Translations under genes and position numbers: made by a program
In this document: positions 55,407 through 64,000 of the stretch, one piece after another
Numbering within the stretch: position 1 is the first letter of the stretch
Layout of the letters: every line of letters begins with the position of its first letter
The notes under the pieces: model-generated
What the model saw: only the letters and a program-made list of their open reading frames with translations
Told to the model about the DNA's origin: nothing
Database searches by the model: none
Origin: Pseudomonas entomophila L48
Lineage (GTDB): Bacteria; Pseudomonadota; Gammaproteobacteria; Pseudomonadales; Pseudomonadaceae
NCBI RefSeq assembly: GCF_000026105.1
Contig: NC_008027.1
Span: forward strand, 2,496,001-2,560,000
DNA: 64,000 nucleotides
Reading direction: 5' to 3'

Positions 55407-56831
55407 ATGGTGTTCGAACCCCGCAGCAGTCGCTCCTTGCTCCAGCGCAGAAGCAGCGTCAGCAACGCCATCCAGGCCGGCCTGGACGGTATCGCCGTGA
55501 CCGGCGTGGCCTGGTATTTGATCTACGATCAATTCGGTTTCATCACTTCCGACTACGTGATCATGCTGCTGTTGCTGATCGGTGCGCTGGCGGTGATCTA
55601 CGATCACTACGGCATCTACCGCAGCAACGTCGGGCTGACGCGCAAGGCCTTCCGCTTGTTCAAGGCGTGGTCGGCGACGTTCTGTTTCCTGGCGGTGATG
55701 GCGTTCCTCACCAAGCAGAGCGAGCAGTACTCGCGGATGCTGGTAGCGCAGTTGTTCGTCATCGGCTACGCCGTGCAGCTGTTCCTGCACATCGCCGTGC
55801 GCGAGGTGCAGAAACGCTACATGGCGCATGCCTCCAGGCCGGAGAACGTGCTGATCATCGGCGCCGGCGACCTGGCCGAGTTCCTGTACCTCAAGATCAG
55901 CAACAACCCCTGGCTGGGTGAGCGGGTCGTCGGTTGCGTGCTGGTCGACGATGGCAGCGCCGCCGACAGCGAGGCCCCGCAGATCAAGTCGCGCCTGCCG
56001 GTGCTGGGGCATATCAGCGAACTCGATGGCATCGTTGCGCAAAACGCGATCAGGACGGTGTACCTGGTCACGCCGCTGGGCGGCTCCGACGTGATCAACG
56101 ACGTGTACATGAAGCTGCTCGACAAGTGCATTGCCGTGAACTGGGTGCCGGACATCTTCTCCCTGCGCCTGATCAACCACAGCGTGCGCGAGATCGCCGG
56201 CATTCCCGTGCTGACCCTGTCGGAAACCCCGCTGACCGGGATGAGCCTGTTCCTGAAGAACCTCGAAGACCGGGTGCTGGCGGCAATGATCGTGCTCTGT
56301 GCCTCGCCGGTGCTGCTGACGCTGGCCGCGATCATCAAGTTCGACAGCCCGGGGCCGGTTTTCTTCAGGCAGGAACGCACCGGCTGGACCGGGGAGTCGT
56401 TCCGCATCTGGAAGTTCAGGAGCATGCACGTGCACCAGCCGCAGGACGGCGTGGTCAAGCAGGCGCAGAAGAACGACCCACGGCTGACCCGGATCGGGGC
56501 GTTCATCCGCCGCACCAGCCTGGACGAGCTGCCCCAGTTGTTCAACGTGTTGACTGGCGAGATGTCCCTGGTGGGGCCGCGCCCCCATGCATTGCAGCAC
56601 GACACGCTGTATTCCCAGGACATCGTCGACTACTTCGCCCGCCACAACATCAAGCCCGGCATGACCGGCCTGGCCCAGGTGCGCGGTTATCGAGGGGAAA
56701 CCAAGGATATCGCGCAGATGATCCAGCGCGTGGATTCGGACATCGAGTACATCAACAACTGGTCACTGTGGCTCGATTTCGTGATCCTGGTGCGCACGCT
56801 CAATGCGTTTACTGGCAAGCAGGCTTATTGA
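55407..56831 (+). CDS. Undecaprenyl-phosphate sugar phosphotransferase (WcaJ/WbaP type)
   Basis: A 474-residue initiating transferase that puts the first sugar phosphate (often glucose) on undecaprenyl phosphate. Four N-terminal helices, a CoA-binding-like Rossmann part with VLIIGAGDLAEFLYLKI, one more helix near residue 295, then the catalytic domain: KFDSPGPVFFRQERTGW, FRIWKFRSMHV, DPRLTRIGAFIRRTSLDELPQLFNVL (in part), MSLVGPRPHA and GMTGLAQVRGYRG. Length and order match the WcaJ-like group. GAGG lies upstream of the ATG. It is separated from the other polysaccharide genes by nearly 400 bases, pointing to independent expression. Confidence 0.92.
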   Translation: MVFEPRSSRSLLQRRSSVSNAIQAGLDGIAVTGVAWYLIYDQFGFITSDYVIMLLLLIGALAVIYDHYGIYRSNVGLTRKAFRLFKAWSATFCFLAVMAFLTKQSEQYSRMLVAQLFVIGYAVQLFLHIAVREVQKRYMAHASRPENVLIIGAGDLAEFLYLKISNNPWLGERVVGCVLVDDGSAADSEAPQIKSRLPVLGHISELDGIVAQNAIRTVYLVTPLGGSDVINDVYMKLLDKCIAVNWVPDIFSLRLINHSVREIAGIPVLTLSETPLTGMSLFLKNLEDRVLAAMIVLCASPVLLTLAAIIKFDSPGPVFFRQERTGWTGESFRIWKFRSMHVHQPQDGVVKQAQKNDPRLTRIGAFIRRTSLDELPQLFNVLTGEMSLVGPRPHALQHDTLYSQDIVDYFARHNIKPGMTGLAQVRGYRGETKDIAQMIQRVDSDIEYINNWSLWLDFVILVRTLNAFTGKQAY

Positions 56832-56894
56832 AGGGGCTTTTGATCGCGTGGTGGCAAGCAGGTGCAGGGCGGTAGTCATCTGAGGATCGAGCGG

Positions 56895-57006
56895 GCGCAT
56901 CGCGGATGAATCCGCTCCTACGTTTGTTGCAACGTGCCGCACCTGTGAGGCCATGGTTGCCGTTCGTAGAACCATGGCTGTAGGAGCGGATTCATCCGCG
57001 ATGCGC
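56895..57006. repeat. Inverted REP pair, GTAGGAGCGGATTCATCC type
   Basis: GCGCATCGCGGATGAATCC at 56895-56913 with CTCCTAC to 56921 faces the complementary unit at 56980-57006. The arrangement is the same as at 5401-5491. It lies between the convergent ends of the initiating transferase and a LysR gene. Confidence 0.86.
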
Positions 57007-57074
57007 CGTGTCGGCGGCGCTCGATTTCATAGACGCTGAAACGCTCCAGGCGAACACCTTGAAAGAGCGCCTTC

Positions 57075-58028
57075 TCATACCGGCGGCATAACTTCGGAGA
57101 GTGGGTGCAAGGCCCGAAACCCCTGCGCTTCCTCCACCAACCAGTCATGCACCGCTCGCGCCCCCGGCTGGCTCAGCCCGCCGGGCTGGTACAGCAGCAC
57201 ATAGCGCTTGTGGTTGGCGATCGGCACCCCGAACGGCACGATCAGCGCGCCACGCTCCAGCTCGTCGTTAAGAAGCGTGCGCCGTGCGATGGCCACGCCG
57301 ACCCCGGCGATGGCTGCCTCGATGGTCAGGTGGTTGCGGTTGAAGGTATGCCCCCGGCGCACGTCCAGCCCCTGCGCGCCGATACCCTCCAGGTAGAACT
57401 CCCACTCGGCATATTCCGAACTGCCGCGCCAGGCGGTGATGTCGTGCAGCAGCGGGTAGTGCACCAGGTCCGCCGGCCCGTGCAGGGGCGGGCGGCCACG
57501 CAGCAGGGCGGGTGAGCATACCGGGAAGATCTGTTCGTCGAGCAAGGGGGTGGAGAGCATGCCCGGGTAGCTGCCGTCGTTGAGGTCGATGGCCAGGTCG
57601 AAGTCATCCGGGTGCAGGGCCTGGTTGCTGTCCTCGGCCACCAGGCGCAGCGCGATGTCCGGGTAACGTTGTTGGAAGCGCGGCAGGCGCGGGGTCAGCC
57701 ACTTGGCCAGGAACGAGGGGATCGAGCGCAGGCGCAGGGTGCCGCGGATCTCGCCGGCATCCAGGCGCAGCAACTCCGCCTCGATGCCGCCGTAGGCCTC
57801 GGCCACGGTCTGCGCCAGGCGCTGGCCTTCGGCGGTCAGCTCGACACCCCGGGCACGGCGCAGGAACAGGCGAAAGCCCAGGCGCTCCTCGAGCAAGCGC
57901 ATCTGCTGGCTGACCGCGCCGGGGGTGATGTGCAGCTCTTCGGCGCAGCGGGTAAACGACAGGTGCCGCGCGGCGCAGGAGAACACATGCAGCCAGACGA
58001 ATACCTGGCCATTGAGGGATCCTTTCAT
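57075..58028 (-). CDS. LysR-family regulator (GcvA-like), divergent from sdaA
   Basis: A 317-residue LysR transcription factor with an N-terminal helix-turn-helix (HVFSCAARHLSFTRCAEELHITPGAVSQQMRLLEERLG, in part) of the GcvA type and a substrate-binding domain with FDLAIDLNDGSYPG. It is divergently transcribed from sdaA with 146 bases between, so it most likely controls that gene; an amino-acid effector is inferred. An interrupted palindrome TTTAGtactgCTAAA lies 3-17 bases upstream of its start, and no ribosome-binding site is obvious there. Confidence 0.87.
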   Translation of the reverse strand: MKGSLNGQVFVWLHVFSCAARHLSFTRCAEELHITPGAVSQQMRLLEERLGFRLFLRRARGVELTAEGQRLAQTVAEAYGGIEAELLRLDAGEIRGTLRLRSIPSFLAKWLTPRLPRFQQRYPDIALRLVAEDSNQALHPDDFDLAIDLNDGSYPGMLSTPLLDEQIFPVCSPALLRGRPPLHGPADLVHYPLLHDITAWRGSSEYAEWEFYLEGIGAQGLDVRRGHTFNRNHLTIEAAIAGVGVAIARRTLLNDELERGALIVPFGVPIANHKRYVLLYQPGGLSQPGARAVHDWLVEEAQGFRALHPLSEVMPPV

Positions 58029-58030
58029 CG

Positions 58031-58045
58031 TTTAGTACTGCTAAA
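58031..58045. promoter_or_regulatory. Interrupted palindrome at the LysR start
   Basis: TTTAG (58031-58035) and CTAAA (58041-58045) form a perfect inverted repeat around five bases, directly upstream of the LysR start codon. It may be an autoregulatory operator covering the translation-initiation region. Confidence 0.4.
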
Positions 58046-58174
58046 GGCTTGTGTAGGAAGTTTCGTTGGTCATGGCGACCTTGGCGAGGCAGTATCGCGC
58101 AAATTCGCAATACCGCTCAATTTCTTCAGACAGCCGTGACGCATCGTCCATTGTGATCACGGCCAGGCATTAGC

Positions 58175-59551
58175 ATGGCTATCAGTGTTTTCGACCTTTT
58201 CAAGATTGGCATCGGCCCCTCCAGTTCCCACACCGTCGGCCCCATGCGTGCGGCGGCGACCTTCGCCCAGGCCCTGCGCGAGCGTGGCTGGCTGAGCCGG
58301 GTGACGCGGGTCGAGGTGCGCCTGTACGGCTCGCTCTCGGCCACCGGTGTCGGTCACGCGACCGACCGGGCCTGCCTGCTGGGGCTGATGGGCCAGTGGC
58401 CGGACCGCATCGACCCGCACAGCATCGAGTCGTGTATCGACCAGGTCATGAAGGAACAGAACCTGATGCTCGACGGCAACCACCCGGTCGAGTTCCAGTA
58501 TGCCCGTGACATGCGCCTGCTCGACGAAGACCTGGCCTATCACCCCAACGCGATGACCCTCGAGTGCTTCGACGGTCAGGCCAGCTTGTTCAGCCAGACC
58601 TATTTCTCCGTGGGCGGTGGCTTCATCGTCGAGCAAGGCGAGATCGACGCCCCCGAGGCGAACGTCGGCCAGGTGGAATTGCCTTATGAGTTCTCCAGCG
58701 GCGCCGAGTTGCTGGCCCTGTGCAAGGCCCACAACCTGAGCGTCAGCCAACTGATGATGGCCAATGAATGTGCCTGGCGCCCAGAGCATGAAGTGCGCGG
58801 GGGGCTGCTGAAGATCTGGGGCGCGATGCGCGAGTGTGTCGACAATGGCCTGCGCAACGAAGGCATCCTGCCTGGCGGCCTCAACGTCAAGCGCCGCGCC
58901 GCGCGCCTGTACCGCAGCCTGCAGGAGCTGGGCAAGCCCAACGTGATCGGTTCGACGCTGAGCGCCATGGAGTGGGTCAACCTGTTCGCCCTGGCGGTCA
59001 ACGAAGAGAATGCCGCCGGTGGGCGCATGGTCACCGCGCCCACCAATGGCGCGGCGGGGATCATCCCCGCCGTGCTGCACTACTACATGAAGTTCAACCC
59101 CGATGCCTGCGACGACGACGTGGTGGCGTTCCTCCTGGCGGCGGCTTCGGTGGGCATCCTGTGCAAGAAGAACGCGTCGATTTCCGGCGCCGAGGTCGGT
59201 TGCCAGGGCGAGGTCGGTTCGGCTTGCTCGATGGCGGCGGCGGGCCTGGCTGAAGTGCTGGGAGCCACTGCGCCACAATTGGAGAACGCCGCCGAGATCG
59301 CCCTGGAGCATAACCTGGGGCTGACCTGCGACCCGGTGGGTGGGCTGGTCCAGATCCCTTGCATCGAGCGCAATGCCATCGCAGCGGTGAAGGCGATCAA
59401 TGCGGTGCAGATGGCCTTGCGCGGCGATGGCGAGCACTTCATCTCCCTCGACCGGGTGATCCGCACCATGCGCGACACGGGCGCCGACATGCATGCCAAC
59501 TACAAGGAAACCTCGCGTGGTGGCCTGGCGGTCGCCTTCGTCGAGTGCTGA
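58175..59551 (+). CDS. sdaA: L-serine ammonia-lyase (deaminase), iron-sulfur type
   Basis: A 458-residue one-chain bacterial L-serine dehydratase that converts L-serine to pyruvate and ammonia. The N-terminal domain begins [21 protein letters not shown], a signature of the family. The C-terminal domain has cysteines for a labile 4Fe-4S cluster in [16 protein letters not shown] and [12 protein letters not shown], and ends [20 protein letters not shown]. Start ATG 58175 is unambiguous. Its neighbours, a divergent LysR gene and betaine-type transport genes, suggest use of serine or of serine formed from glycine betaine breakdown; the latter is inference. Confidence 0.95.
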   Translation: MAISVFDLFKIGIGPSSSHTVGPMRAAATFAQALRERGWLSRVTRVEVRLYGSLSATGVGHATDRACLLGLMGQWPDRIDPHSIESCIDQVMKEQNLMLDGNHPVEFQYARDMRLLDEDLAYHPNAMTLECFDGQASLFSQTYFSVGGGFIVEQGEIDAPEANVGQVELPYEFSSGAELLALCKAHNLSVSQLMMANECAWRPEHEVRGGLLKIWGAMRECVDNGLRNEGILPGGLNVKRRAARLYRSLQELGKPNVIGSTLSAMEWVNLFALAVNEENAAGGRMVTAPTNGAAGIIPAVLHYYMKFNPDACDDDVVAFLLAAASVGILCKKNASISGAEVGCQGEVGSACSMAAAGLAEVLGATAPQLENAAEIALEHNLGLTCDPVGGLVQIPCIERNAIAAVKAINAVQMALRGDGEHFISLDRVIRTMRDTGADMHANYKETSRGGLAVAFVEC

Positions 59552-59568
59552 CCCCGCGCCGCAACCCC

Positions 59569-59704
59569 GTAGGAGCCAGCCTTGCTGGCGAACACCGGCG
59601 GGGCCGGTGCCATACAACGTGTTGTCTGATTCGCCGGCAAGCCGGCTCCTACAAGGGATTGGGCGGTCCCGCCACGCACCCGTAGGAGCCAGCCTTGCTG
59701 GCGA
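59569..59704. repeat. Cluster of three REP-like units, GTAGGAGCCAGCCTTGC type
   Basis: GTAGGAGCCAGCCTTGCTGG at 59569-59588 and again from 59682 flank an inverted copy of the GCCGGCTTGCC variant (59630-59652). Both outer units are followed by ACACCGG...CCGGTGCC hairpins. They lie between the convergent sdaA and LysR genes. Confidence 0.8.
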
Positions 59705-59741
59705 ACACCGGCAACGCCGGTGCCAGGTACAGCGAAAGCCT

Positions 59742-60593
59742 TCAATCCTCCAGCGCCGTCCTCAGCACCGCACTCAGGTGCCGGCGCTGGCTCTTCTCAT
59801 GCTCCAGCAACACCATCCTGCGGGTCAGCTGCGGCTCGCCGAAGGGCAGCACGGTGGCGGCCGGCAGGCGCTCCAGATCTTCGTCGGCCATCGGAATGAT
59901 CGCCACCCCCAGGCCCATGGCCGCCATGCGTGCCAAGGCCTCCTGGCTGTCCAGCTCCATCTGTTCGCTGACTTGCAAATGCTGGCGGCGCAGCTCCTGT
60001 TCGATCTGCCGGCCGGCCCAGGCGCGCTTGTCGAAGCGCAGGAAGGGTTGCCCGGCCAGCAATTGCGTCACACTCTGCCCAGCCAACTCCGGGCTGGCGA
60101 TGGCCCAGAAACGGTCCTCGAACAGCGGGGTGTAACGCAGGCACTGCGGATAGGGGCTGACCGGTTCGGTGGTGATCGCGGCATCCAGCTCGCCGTCCTC
60201 GACGCGCCGGGCCAGTTCCGCCGACATGCCCGACACCACGCTGATGTGCAGGTGCGGGTGATGGGCCTTGATCCACACCAGCGCCTTGGGCAGACGCCGG
60301 GCCAGCACGGTGTGGATCGCACCGATGCGCAGGCCCGGGCCGCTGGCCAGGGTGTCGGCGAGTTCCTCATAGGCGGCGAGGATGGTTTCGGCGCGGGCCA
60401 CGGCCAGTTGCCCGGCCTCGGTCAGCACGACTTGGCGGCGGCTGCGGTCGAACAGGGCGACCTGCAGTTCGTCCTCGAGGGTCTTGATGTGCAGGCTCAC
60501 CGCCGACGGTGTCAGGCTCAGCAGGTCGGCGGCGCGGGCGAAGGTGCCATGGCGGGCGATGGTCACCAGGGTACGCAGGGCTTTGAGGGACAC
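59742..60593 (-). CDS. LysR-family regulator next to the betaine-type transporter
   Basis: A 283-residue LysR protein with helix-turn-helix in LVTIARHGTFARAADLLSLTPSAVSLHIKTLEDEL (in part) and a typical effector domain (ELDAAITTEPVSPYP). It starts with GTG at 60593 (SLKALRTLV). It follows the permease gene by 78 bases on the same strand, so it may be co-transcribed with, and regulate, the transporter. Effector unknown. Confidence 0.86.
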   Translation of the reverse strand: MSLKALRTLVTIARHGTFARAADLLSLTPSAVSLHIKTLEDELQVALFDRSRRQVVLTEAGQLAVARAETILAAYEELADTLASGPGLRIGAIHTVLARRLPKALVWIKAHHPHLHISVVSGMSAELARRVEDGELDAAITTEPVSPYPQCLRYTPLFEDRFWAIASPELAGQSVTQLLAGQPFLRFDKRAWAGRQIEQELRRQHLQVSEQMELDSQEALARMAAMGLGVAIIPMADEDLERLPAATVLPFGEPQLTRRMVLLEHEKSQRRHLSAVLRTALED

Positions 60594-60671
60594 GCGGGGG
60601 AGGCTCCGGGCTGCGCTGGTCGTGGGCGATTGTCCGGTTCGCCCACGGTGCTGGCAAGCCCGGCCGTGGCG

Positions 60672-61520
60672 TCAGCGACGCTTGCGGCCATAGGCCTGGC
60701 TGATCCGGTCGATCACCATGGCCAGCGCGACGATGGCCAGCCCGGCCTCCATGCCCTGGCCGACATTGAGCGTCTGGATACCGGCCAGCACATCCTCGCC
60801 CAACCCCCGGGCGCCGATCATCGACGCCACCACCACCATCGACAGGGCCATCATCACTGACTGGTTGAGCCCGGCCATGATGCTCGGCAGGGCCAAGGGC
60901 AGGGCGATGCGCGACAGCCGCTGCCAGCGACCGGCGCCCAGGCCATGGGCGGCCTTCAGCAAAGAAGGGTCGATCTGCGCCAGACCCAGCTCGGTCAGGC
61001 GCACCAATGGCGGCAGGGCGTAGATCAGGGTGGCGAACACCGCTGGCACCTTGCCCAGGCCGAACAGCATCAGCACCGGGATCAGGTAGACGAAGGCCGG
61101 GAGGGTCTGCATCACGTCCAGTACCGGCAGCAACAGGCGCCGGGCCAGCGGCCGGGTAGCCAGCAGGATGCCCAGGGGCACGCCGACCAGCACGCACAGG
61201 CTGGTGCTGACCAGCACCAGGGCGAGGGTCTGCAACAGCTTGTCCCACAGCCCCAGCACGCCGATCAGGGCCAGCAGCAGCGTCAGCGCCACGGCCCGCG
61301 CCAGGCTGCGGCTGGCGTGCCAGGCCAGCCCCCCCACCAGCAGCAGCAACAGCCACCAGGGCAGCAGGCGCAGCAGGTTCTCCAGCGCCACCAGCAGTTG
61401 CAGCAGTTGCTCGGAGACACCACGCAAGTAATCGCCGTAGTGCAGCACCAGCCAGTCGACCAGGCGGTTGACCCAGGGCGCGAAGGAGAATTGCAGGGCT
61501 TCGGGAAAGCCACCGCTCAC
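60672..61520 (-). CDS. Betaine/choline-type ABC transporter permease
   Basis: A 282-residue permease of the ProW/OpuAB type, with six or more helices and the EAA loop in the region RLTELGLAQIDPSLLKAAHGLGAGRWQRLSRIALPLALPSI (in part). The stretch QTLPAFVYLIPVLMLFGLG is very characteristic of quaternary-amine permeases. The start is GTG 61520, overlapping the stop of the binding-protein gene as GTGA; a longer reading from 61571 would run inside that gene. No ATPase gene of the transporter is adjacent within the window. Confidence 0.9.
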   Translation of the reverse strand: MSGGFPEALQFSFAPWVNRLVDWLVLHYGDYLRGVSEQLLQLLVALENLLRLLPWWLLLLLVGGLAWHASRSLARAVALTLLLALIGVLGLWDKLLQTLALVLVSTSLCVLVGVPLGILLATRPLARRLLLPVLDVMQTLPAFVYLIPVLMLFGLGKVPAVFATLIYALPPLVRLTELGLAQIDPSLLKAAHGLGAGRWQRLSRIALPLALPSIMAGLNQSVMMALSMVVVASMIGARGLGEDVLAGIQTLNVGQGMEAGLAIVALAMVIDRISQAYGRKRR

Positions 61521-62533
61521 AGGGCGGCCTCGACCTTGGCGGCACTGTCGGCCGGCAGCCAGGCTTTCCACACTTCAGGGTGGTCGCGCAGGAAGGTGAG
61601 CGCCGCCTCGCGTGGCTTCTGGCGTAACTCGCTCATCCTTGCCAGTGCCTTGTTCAGCAGGTCGATGGGCAGATCGACCTTCTCGAACAGGGCGACCAGT
61701 TCAGGATGGGTGTCGTGGAACGCCTTCGACACGCCAATCGAGAGCTTGGCCGGCAACGAGCGGCTGCCCTTCGGGTTGGGGTTGGCGGCATCGGTGAGGG
61801 TGGCCCAGGCGCTGGCGTCGAATGGCGGCTCTTCCAGGCGCACCAGATCATATCGGCCTATCAGTGGGGTCGGGCTCCAGTAGTAGAACAGCACCGGCTT
61901 GCCCAGGCGGATCTGCGCCGCGATCTCGGCATCGAGGGCGGCGCCGGAGCCGCTGCGGAAATTGTTGTACAGGCCGTCAAGACCATAGGCCTTGAGTTTC
62001 TGGCTGTTGACGGTCTCGGAGGTCCAGCCGCTGGGGCTGTTGAGGAAGCGGCCCTTGCCGGGGGCCTCGGGGTCCTTGAACACTTCGGGGTAACGCTTGA
62101 GATCCGCGACGTGGTGCAGGTCGGGCGCCAGTGCCTTGAGGTTGCGCGCGGCGTCGCCCTTGATCACATAGGCCGGCACCCACCAGCCTTCCTCGGCGTT
62201 CTTCACCGTGTCGCCCAGGGCGAACACCTGGCCGGCCTGTTCGGCCTTGACCCAGGCCGGGCTGCGGCCGGCCCATTCCTCGGCGATCACCTGCAGGTCG
62301 TTGCGGGCCAGGGCCACTTCCATGCTGACGGTACTGCCGGGGAGTGTATCGGTGGGGTAGCCGTAACCGTGCTCGACGATGAAGCGCAGGATCTCGGTGG
62401 TCAGGGCGCCGCTTTCCCAACCGATGGCACCGAAGTGGATGGGCGCCGGTTGCTTGGCGGCTGCGGCGGAGTCGGTGGTGGCCAGGCCCAAGGCGAGCAG
62501 CAGGCCGGCCAGCAGGGTGGGGATCTTTTTCAT
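61517..62533 (-). CDS. Betaine/choline-type substrate-binding protein
   Basis: A 338-residue periplasmic binding protein of the OpuAC/ProX-like family. The signal peptide is KKIPTLLAGLLLALGLATT, cleaved near AAA. The mature start PAPIHFGAIGWESGALTTEI and the following GSTVSMEVALARNDLQVIAEEWAGR contain Trp and Glu positions typical of quaternary-ammonium binding. EGWWVPAYVIKGD and FYYWSPTPLIGRYDLVRLEEPPFD follow. It delivers ligand to the permease encoded next. Likely ligand choline, betaine or carnitine, from family resemblance only. Confidence 0.88.
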   Translation of the reverse strand: MKKIPTLLAGLLLALGLATTDSAAAAKQPAPIHFGAIGWESGALTTEILRFIVEHGYGYPTDTLPGSTVSMEVALARNDLQVIAEEWAGRSPAWVKAEQAGQVFALGDTVKNAEEGWWVPAYVIKGDAARNLKALAPDLHHVADLKRYPEVFKDPEAPGKGRFLNSPSGWTSETVNSQKLKAYGLDGLYNNFRSGSGAALDAEIAAQIRLGKPVLFYYWSPTPLIGRYDLVRLEEPPFDASAWATLTDAANPNPKGSRSLPAKLSIGVSKAFHDTHPELVALFEKVDLPIDLLNKALARMSELRQKPREAALTFLRDHPEVWKAWLPADSAAKVEAAL

Positions 62534-62672
62534 CGGGGCCTCGTCGATTGCCGTTCCATGGGTAGGGGCAAAGTGTAGACGACGACATCTGAGCCCCGTC
62601 GCGTGGCCTGCTTGGGTCGCGTCCTATGGGAGCAACAGGCTTGCAGGGTCTTGGGGATTTACGCTTACCTCT

Positions 62673-62787
62673 GTAGGAGCGGCCTTGTGCCGCGAAAGGG
62701 CCGCAAAGCGGCCCCGGCGATCTTTGCTTAACACTGAGTCCTGGGGCCGCTACGCAGCCCTTTCGCGGCACAAGGCCGCTCCTACAG
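62673..62787. repeat. Long inverted REP element, GTAGGAGCGGCCTTGTGC type
   Basis: GTAGGAGCGGCCTTGTGCCG at the left and its complement CGGCACAAGGCCGCTCCTAC at the right are perfect arms. They are continued by CGAAAGGGC and GCCCTTTCG, with AGCGGCCCC and GGGGCCGCT inside. The whole could fold into one long hairpin. It fills most of the roughly 300-base gap between the binding-protein gene and the diguanylate cyclase gene. Confidence 0.87.
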
Positions 62788-62830
62788 GGGAGGCACCGAT
62801 CCAGAGGCTGGTACGGTCCCGGTGGGAGGG

Positions 62831-63982
62831 TTATCCAGCGTACTGCAAGGCCCGGCTGCGCCCTTGCTGCTTGGCTTGGTACAGGGCGTGGTCGGCCATC
62901 GACAGCAGCCGTGAGAGGTCGCATTGCTGCGCGGGTTGGCTGGCAATGCCGATGCTCACGCCCAGCGCACCGGGCTCCAGCAGTGGCAAGGCGGCGAATG
63001 CCGCGCAGATCCGCCGCGCAACGTGTTCGGCCGCCGCTTCGTCGCCACCCGGCAGCAGGCAGGCGAACTCTTCGCCGCCAATCCGCGCGAACAAGTCGCC
63101 CTGGCGCAGGTGGCGACGGGCTTCCTCGGCGAACGCCAGCAACACCTGGTCGCCCTTGGGGTGACCGTATTGGTCATTGATGCGCTTGAAATGATCCAGG
63201 TCGCACAGCAGCAAGGCCACCGGCACCCGTTGCGCTGCGCAGTCGTGCAGCAGGTGGGTGCCGTGCTCCATGAACGCCCTGCGGTTGCCGATACCCGTCA
63301 GTGGGTCGCTGTAGGCGGCGGTGCGCAATTGCACTTCGGCACGTTCACGGACCATGGCCAAGGTGACGTAGGAGATACCGATGGCGAACAGCATCGATTC
63401 GAACAGGATGAAGGCGAAGAAGCCTGGGTGCCTGCCCTGGTCGGCGATGGCCTGGTCCAGGGCGGCGCCATCGTCGATCAGCAGGCGCGCGAAATACACC
63501 GCGCCATGCAGCCCGGTCAGGATCAGCGCCGGGGTGTACGACACCGGCAGGCGGACCCGTGGGCGGTACAGTTCGCGCATGCACAGGCCGGTGTAGAACA
63601 GGGTCAGTAGCGAGTAGGCCTGCACCCGCAGGCCAAGGGTGGCGTAAAAGCCCGGCCACAGGCTGAACAGCCACCAGAGCACGGCGCCGGCGAACACCAG
63701 CGGCCAATGTGCGGTGCGCCCGCCGAACACGCGCATGGCGGTCCAGCCCAGGCCTGCGCCGACCAGCAGGACGATGTTGCCCAGCACCAGCGCCAGGTAG
63801 TCCAGCCCCAGGCCGCGCAGGGCGTTCAGGCTGACGCCGAGAGTGCAGGTCAGCAGCATCGCCCCCAGGTAGCCCAGGCTCGGGTCGCCGGCGCAGCGGC
63901 GCCAGGCGTGCAGGGTCAGGCTGCCCATCAGGGCGAAGATGAACACGGCGACCAGCATCAGGGTCGGCAGGCTAAGCGGCAC
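62831..63982 (-). CDS. Membrane-bound diguanylate cyclase (GGDEF)
   Basis: A 383-residue protein with about six or seven N-terminal helices (1-200), then a GGDEF domain starting DPLTGIGNRRAFMEHG, with the active-site loop RIGGEEFACLLPGG (GGEEF) near residue 297 and an SIGIA motif following. It should make cyclic di-GMP, the signal that VpsR-like activators and polysaccharide synthesis respond to. The first codon visible is GTG 63982; the frame remains open to the window edge, so the true start may lie outside. No I-site RxxD is obvious at the usual place five residues before the loop. Confidence 0.9.
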   Translation of the reverse strand: MPLSLPTLMLVAVFIFALMGSLTLHAWRRCAGDPSLGYLGAMLLTCTLGVSLNALRGLGLDYLALVLGNIVLLVGAGLGWTAMRVFGGRTAHWPLVFAGAVLWWLFSLWPGFYATLGLRVQAYSLLTLFYTGLCMRELYRPRVRLPVSYTPALILTGLHGAVYFARLLIDDGAALDQAIADQGRHPGFFAFILFESMLFAIGISYVTLAMVRERAEVQLRTAAYSDPLTGIGNRRAFMEHGTHLLHDCAAQRVPVALLLCDLDHFKRINDQYGHPKGDQVLLAFAEEARRHLRQGDLFARIGGEEFACLLPGGDEAAAEHVARRICAAFAALPLLEPGALGVSIGIASQPAQQCDLSRLLSMADHALYQAKQQGRSRALQYAG

Positions 63983-64000
63983 GGTGCAAGGCTCTTGGGA

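Noticed and set aside
59569..59704. Closely spaced repeats that might suggest a CRISPR array
   Set aside because: The units are palindromic REP elements in alternating orientation with unequal spacing; there are no equal-length spacers and no cas genes.

Overview
The window is GC-rich, densely coded chromosomal DNA from a Pseudomonas of the P. putida group. The evidence is the LexA2-imuA-imuB-dnaE2 mutagenesis cassette with an AGTAC-N4-GTACT operator, the cyanide-insensitive oxidase cioAB, the gluconate genes gntR/gntK/gntP, an aerobic-type B12 set (cobN, cobW, cobE, cobM, cbtAB) and many pseudomonad REP elements of the GTAGGAGC type. I see no rRNA, tRNA, CRISPR array, insertion sequence or prophage. 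Gene assignments come from reading translated sequence and motifs, not from a database search.

Left part (1-25 kb). A transporter tail is followed by a YdeP-type molybdopterin oxidoreductase and cioAB. Next is the SOS cassette lexA2-imuA-imuB-dnaE2, tightly coupled, with an operator over the first start codon. Two paralogous membrane histidine kinases and one sigma-54-type response regulator follow. The gluconate module gntP, gntK (minus) and gntR (plus) carries three copies of one palindromic operator. A soluble two-PAS chemoreceptor of BdlA type then runs convergently into an EvgS/EvgA-type phosphorelay.

B12 part (25-35 kb). Two cobalamin riboswitches fire in opposite directions. One controls cbtB-cbtA-cobE-cobM (perhaps plus a small Cys-rich protein). 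The other controls cobW-cobN and a chelatase ATPase. The ATPase gene ends in an A AAA AAG slippery heptamer, with an SD-like stretch before it and a hairpin after it. A -1 slip would fuse it to the following VWA-domain frame. This looks like a dnaX-style programmed frameshift that makes two chelatase subunits from one gene.

Exopolysaccharide part (35-57 kb). A VpsR-like sigma-54 activator is followed by a minus-strand group (wzy-like polymerase, secreted glycoside hydrolase, galE) and a divergent plus-strand group: flippase, tiny Tat-signal protein, GMC oxidoreductase, two hexapeptide acyltransferases, five glycosyltransferases (one fused to a DUF535/VirK-YbjX domain) and a WecG-type transferase. 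A separate WcaJ/WbaP-type initiating transferase closes the group. Together these can build, flip, polymerise and decorate a heteropolysaccharide. No Wza/Wzc-type export genes lie in the window. From memory of gene order, this probably corresponds to the Pea locus of P. putida.

Right part (57-64 kb). A LysR gene is divergent from sdaA (L-serine deaminase). A betaine/choline-type binding protein, its permease and a second LysR gene follow. A membrane diguanylate cyclase runs to the window edge.
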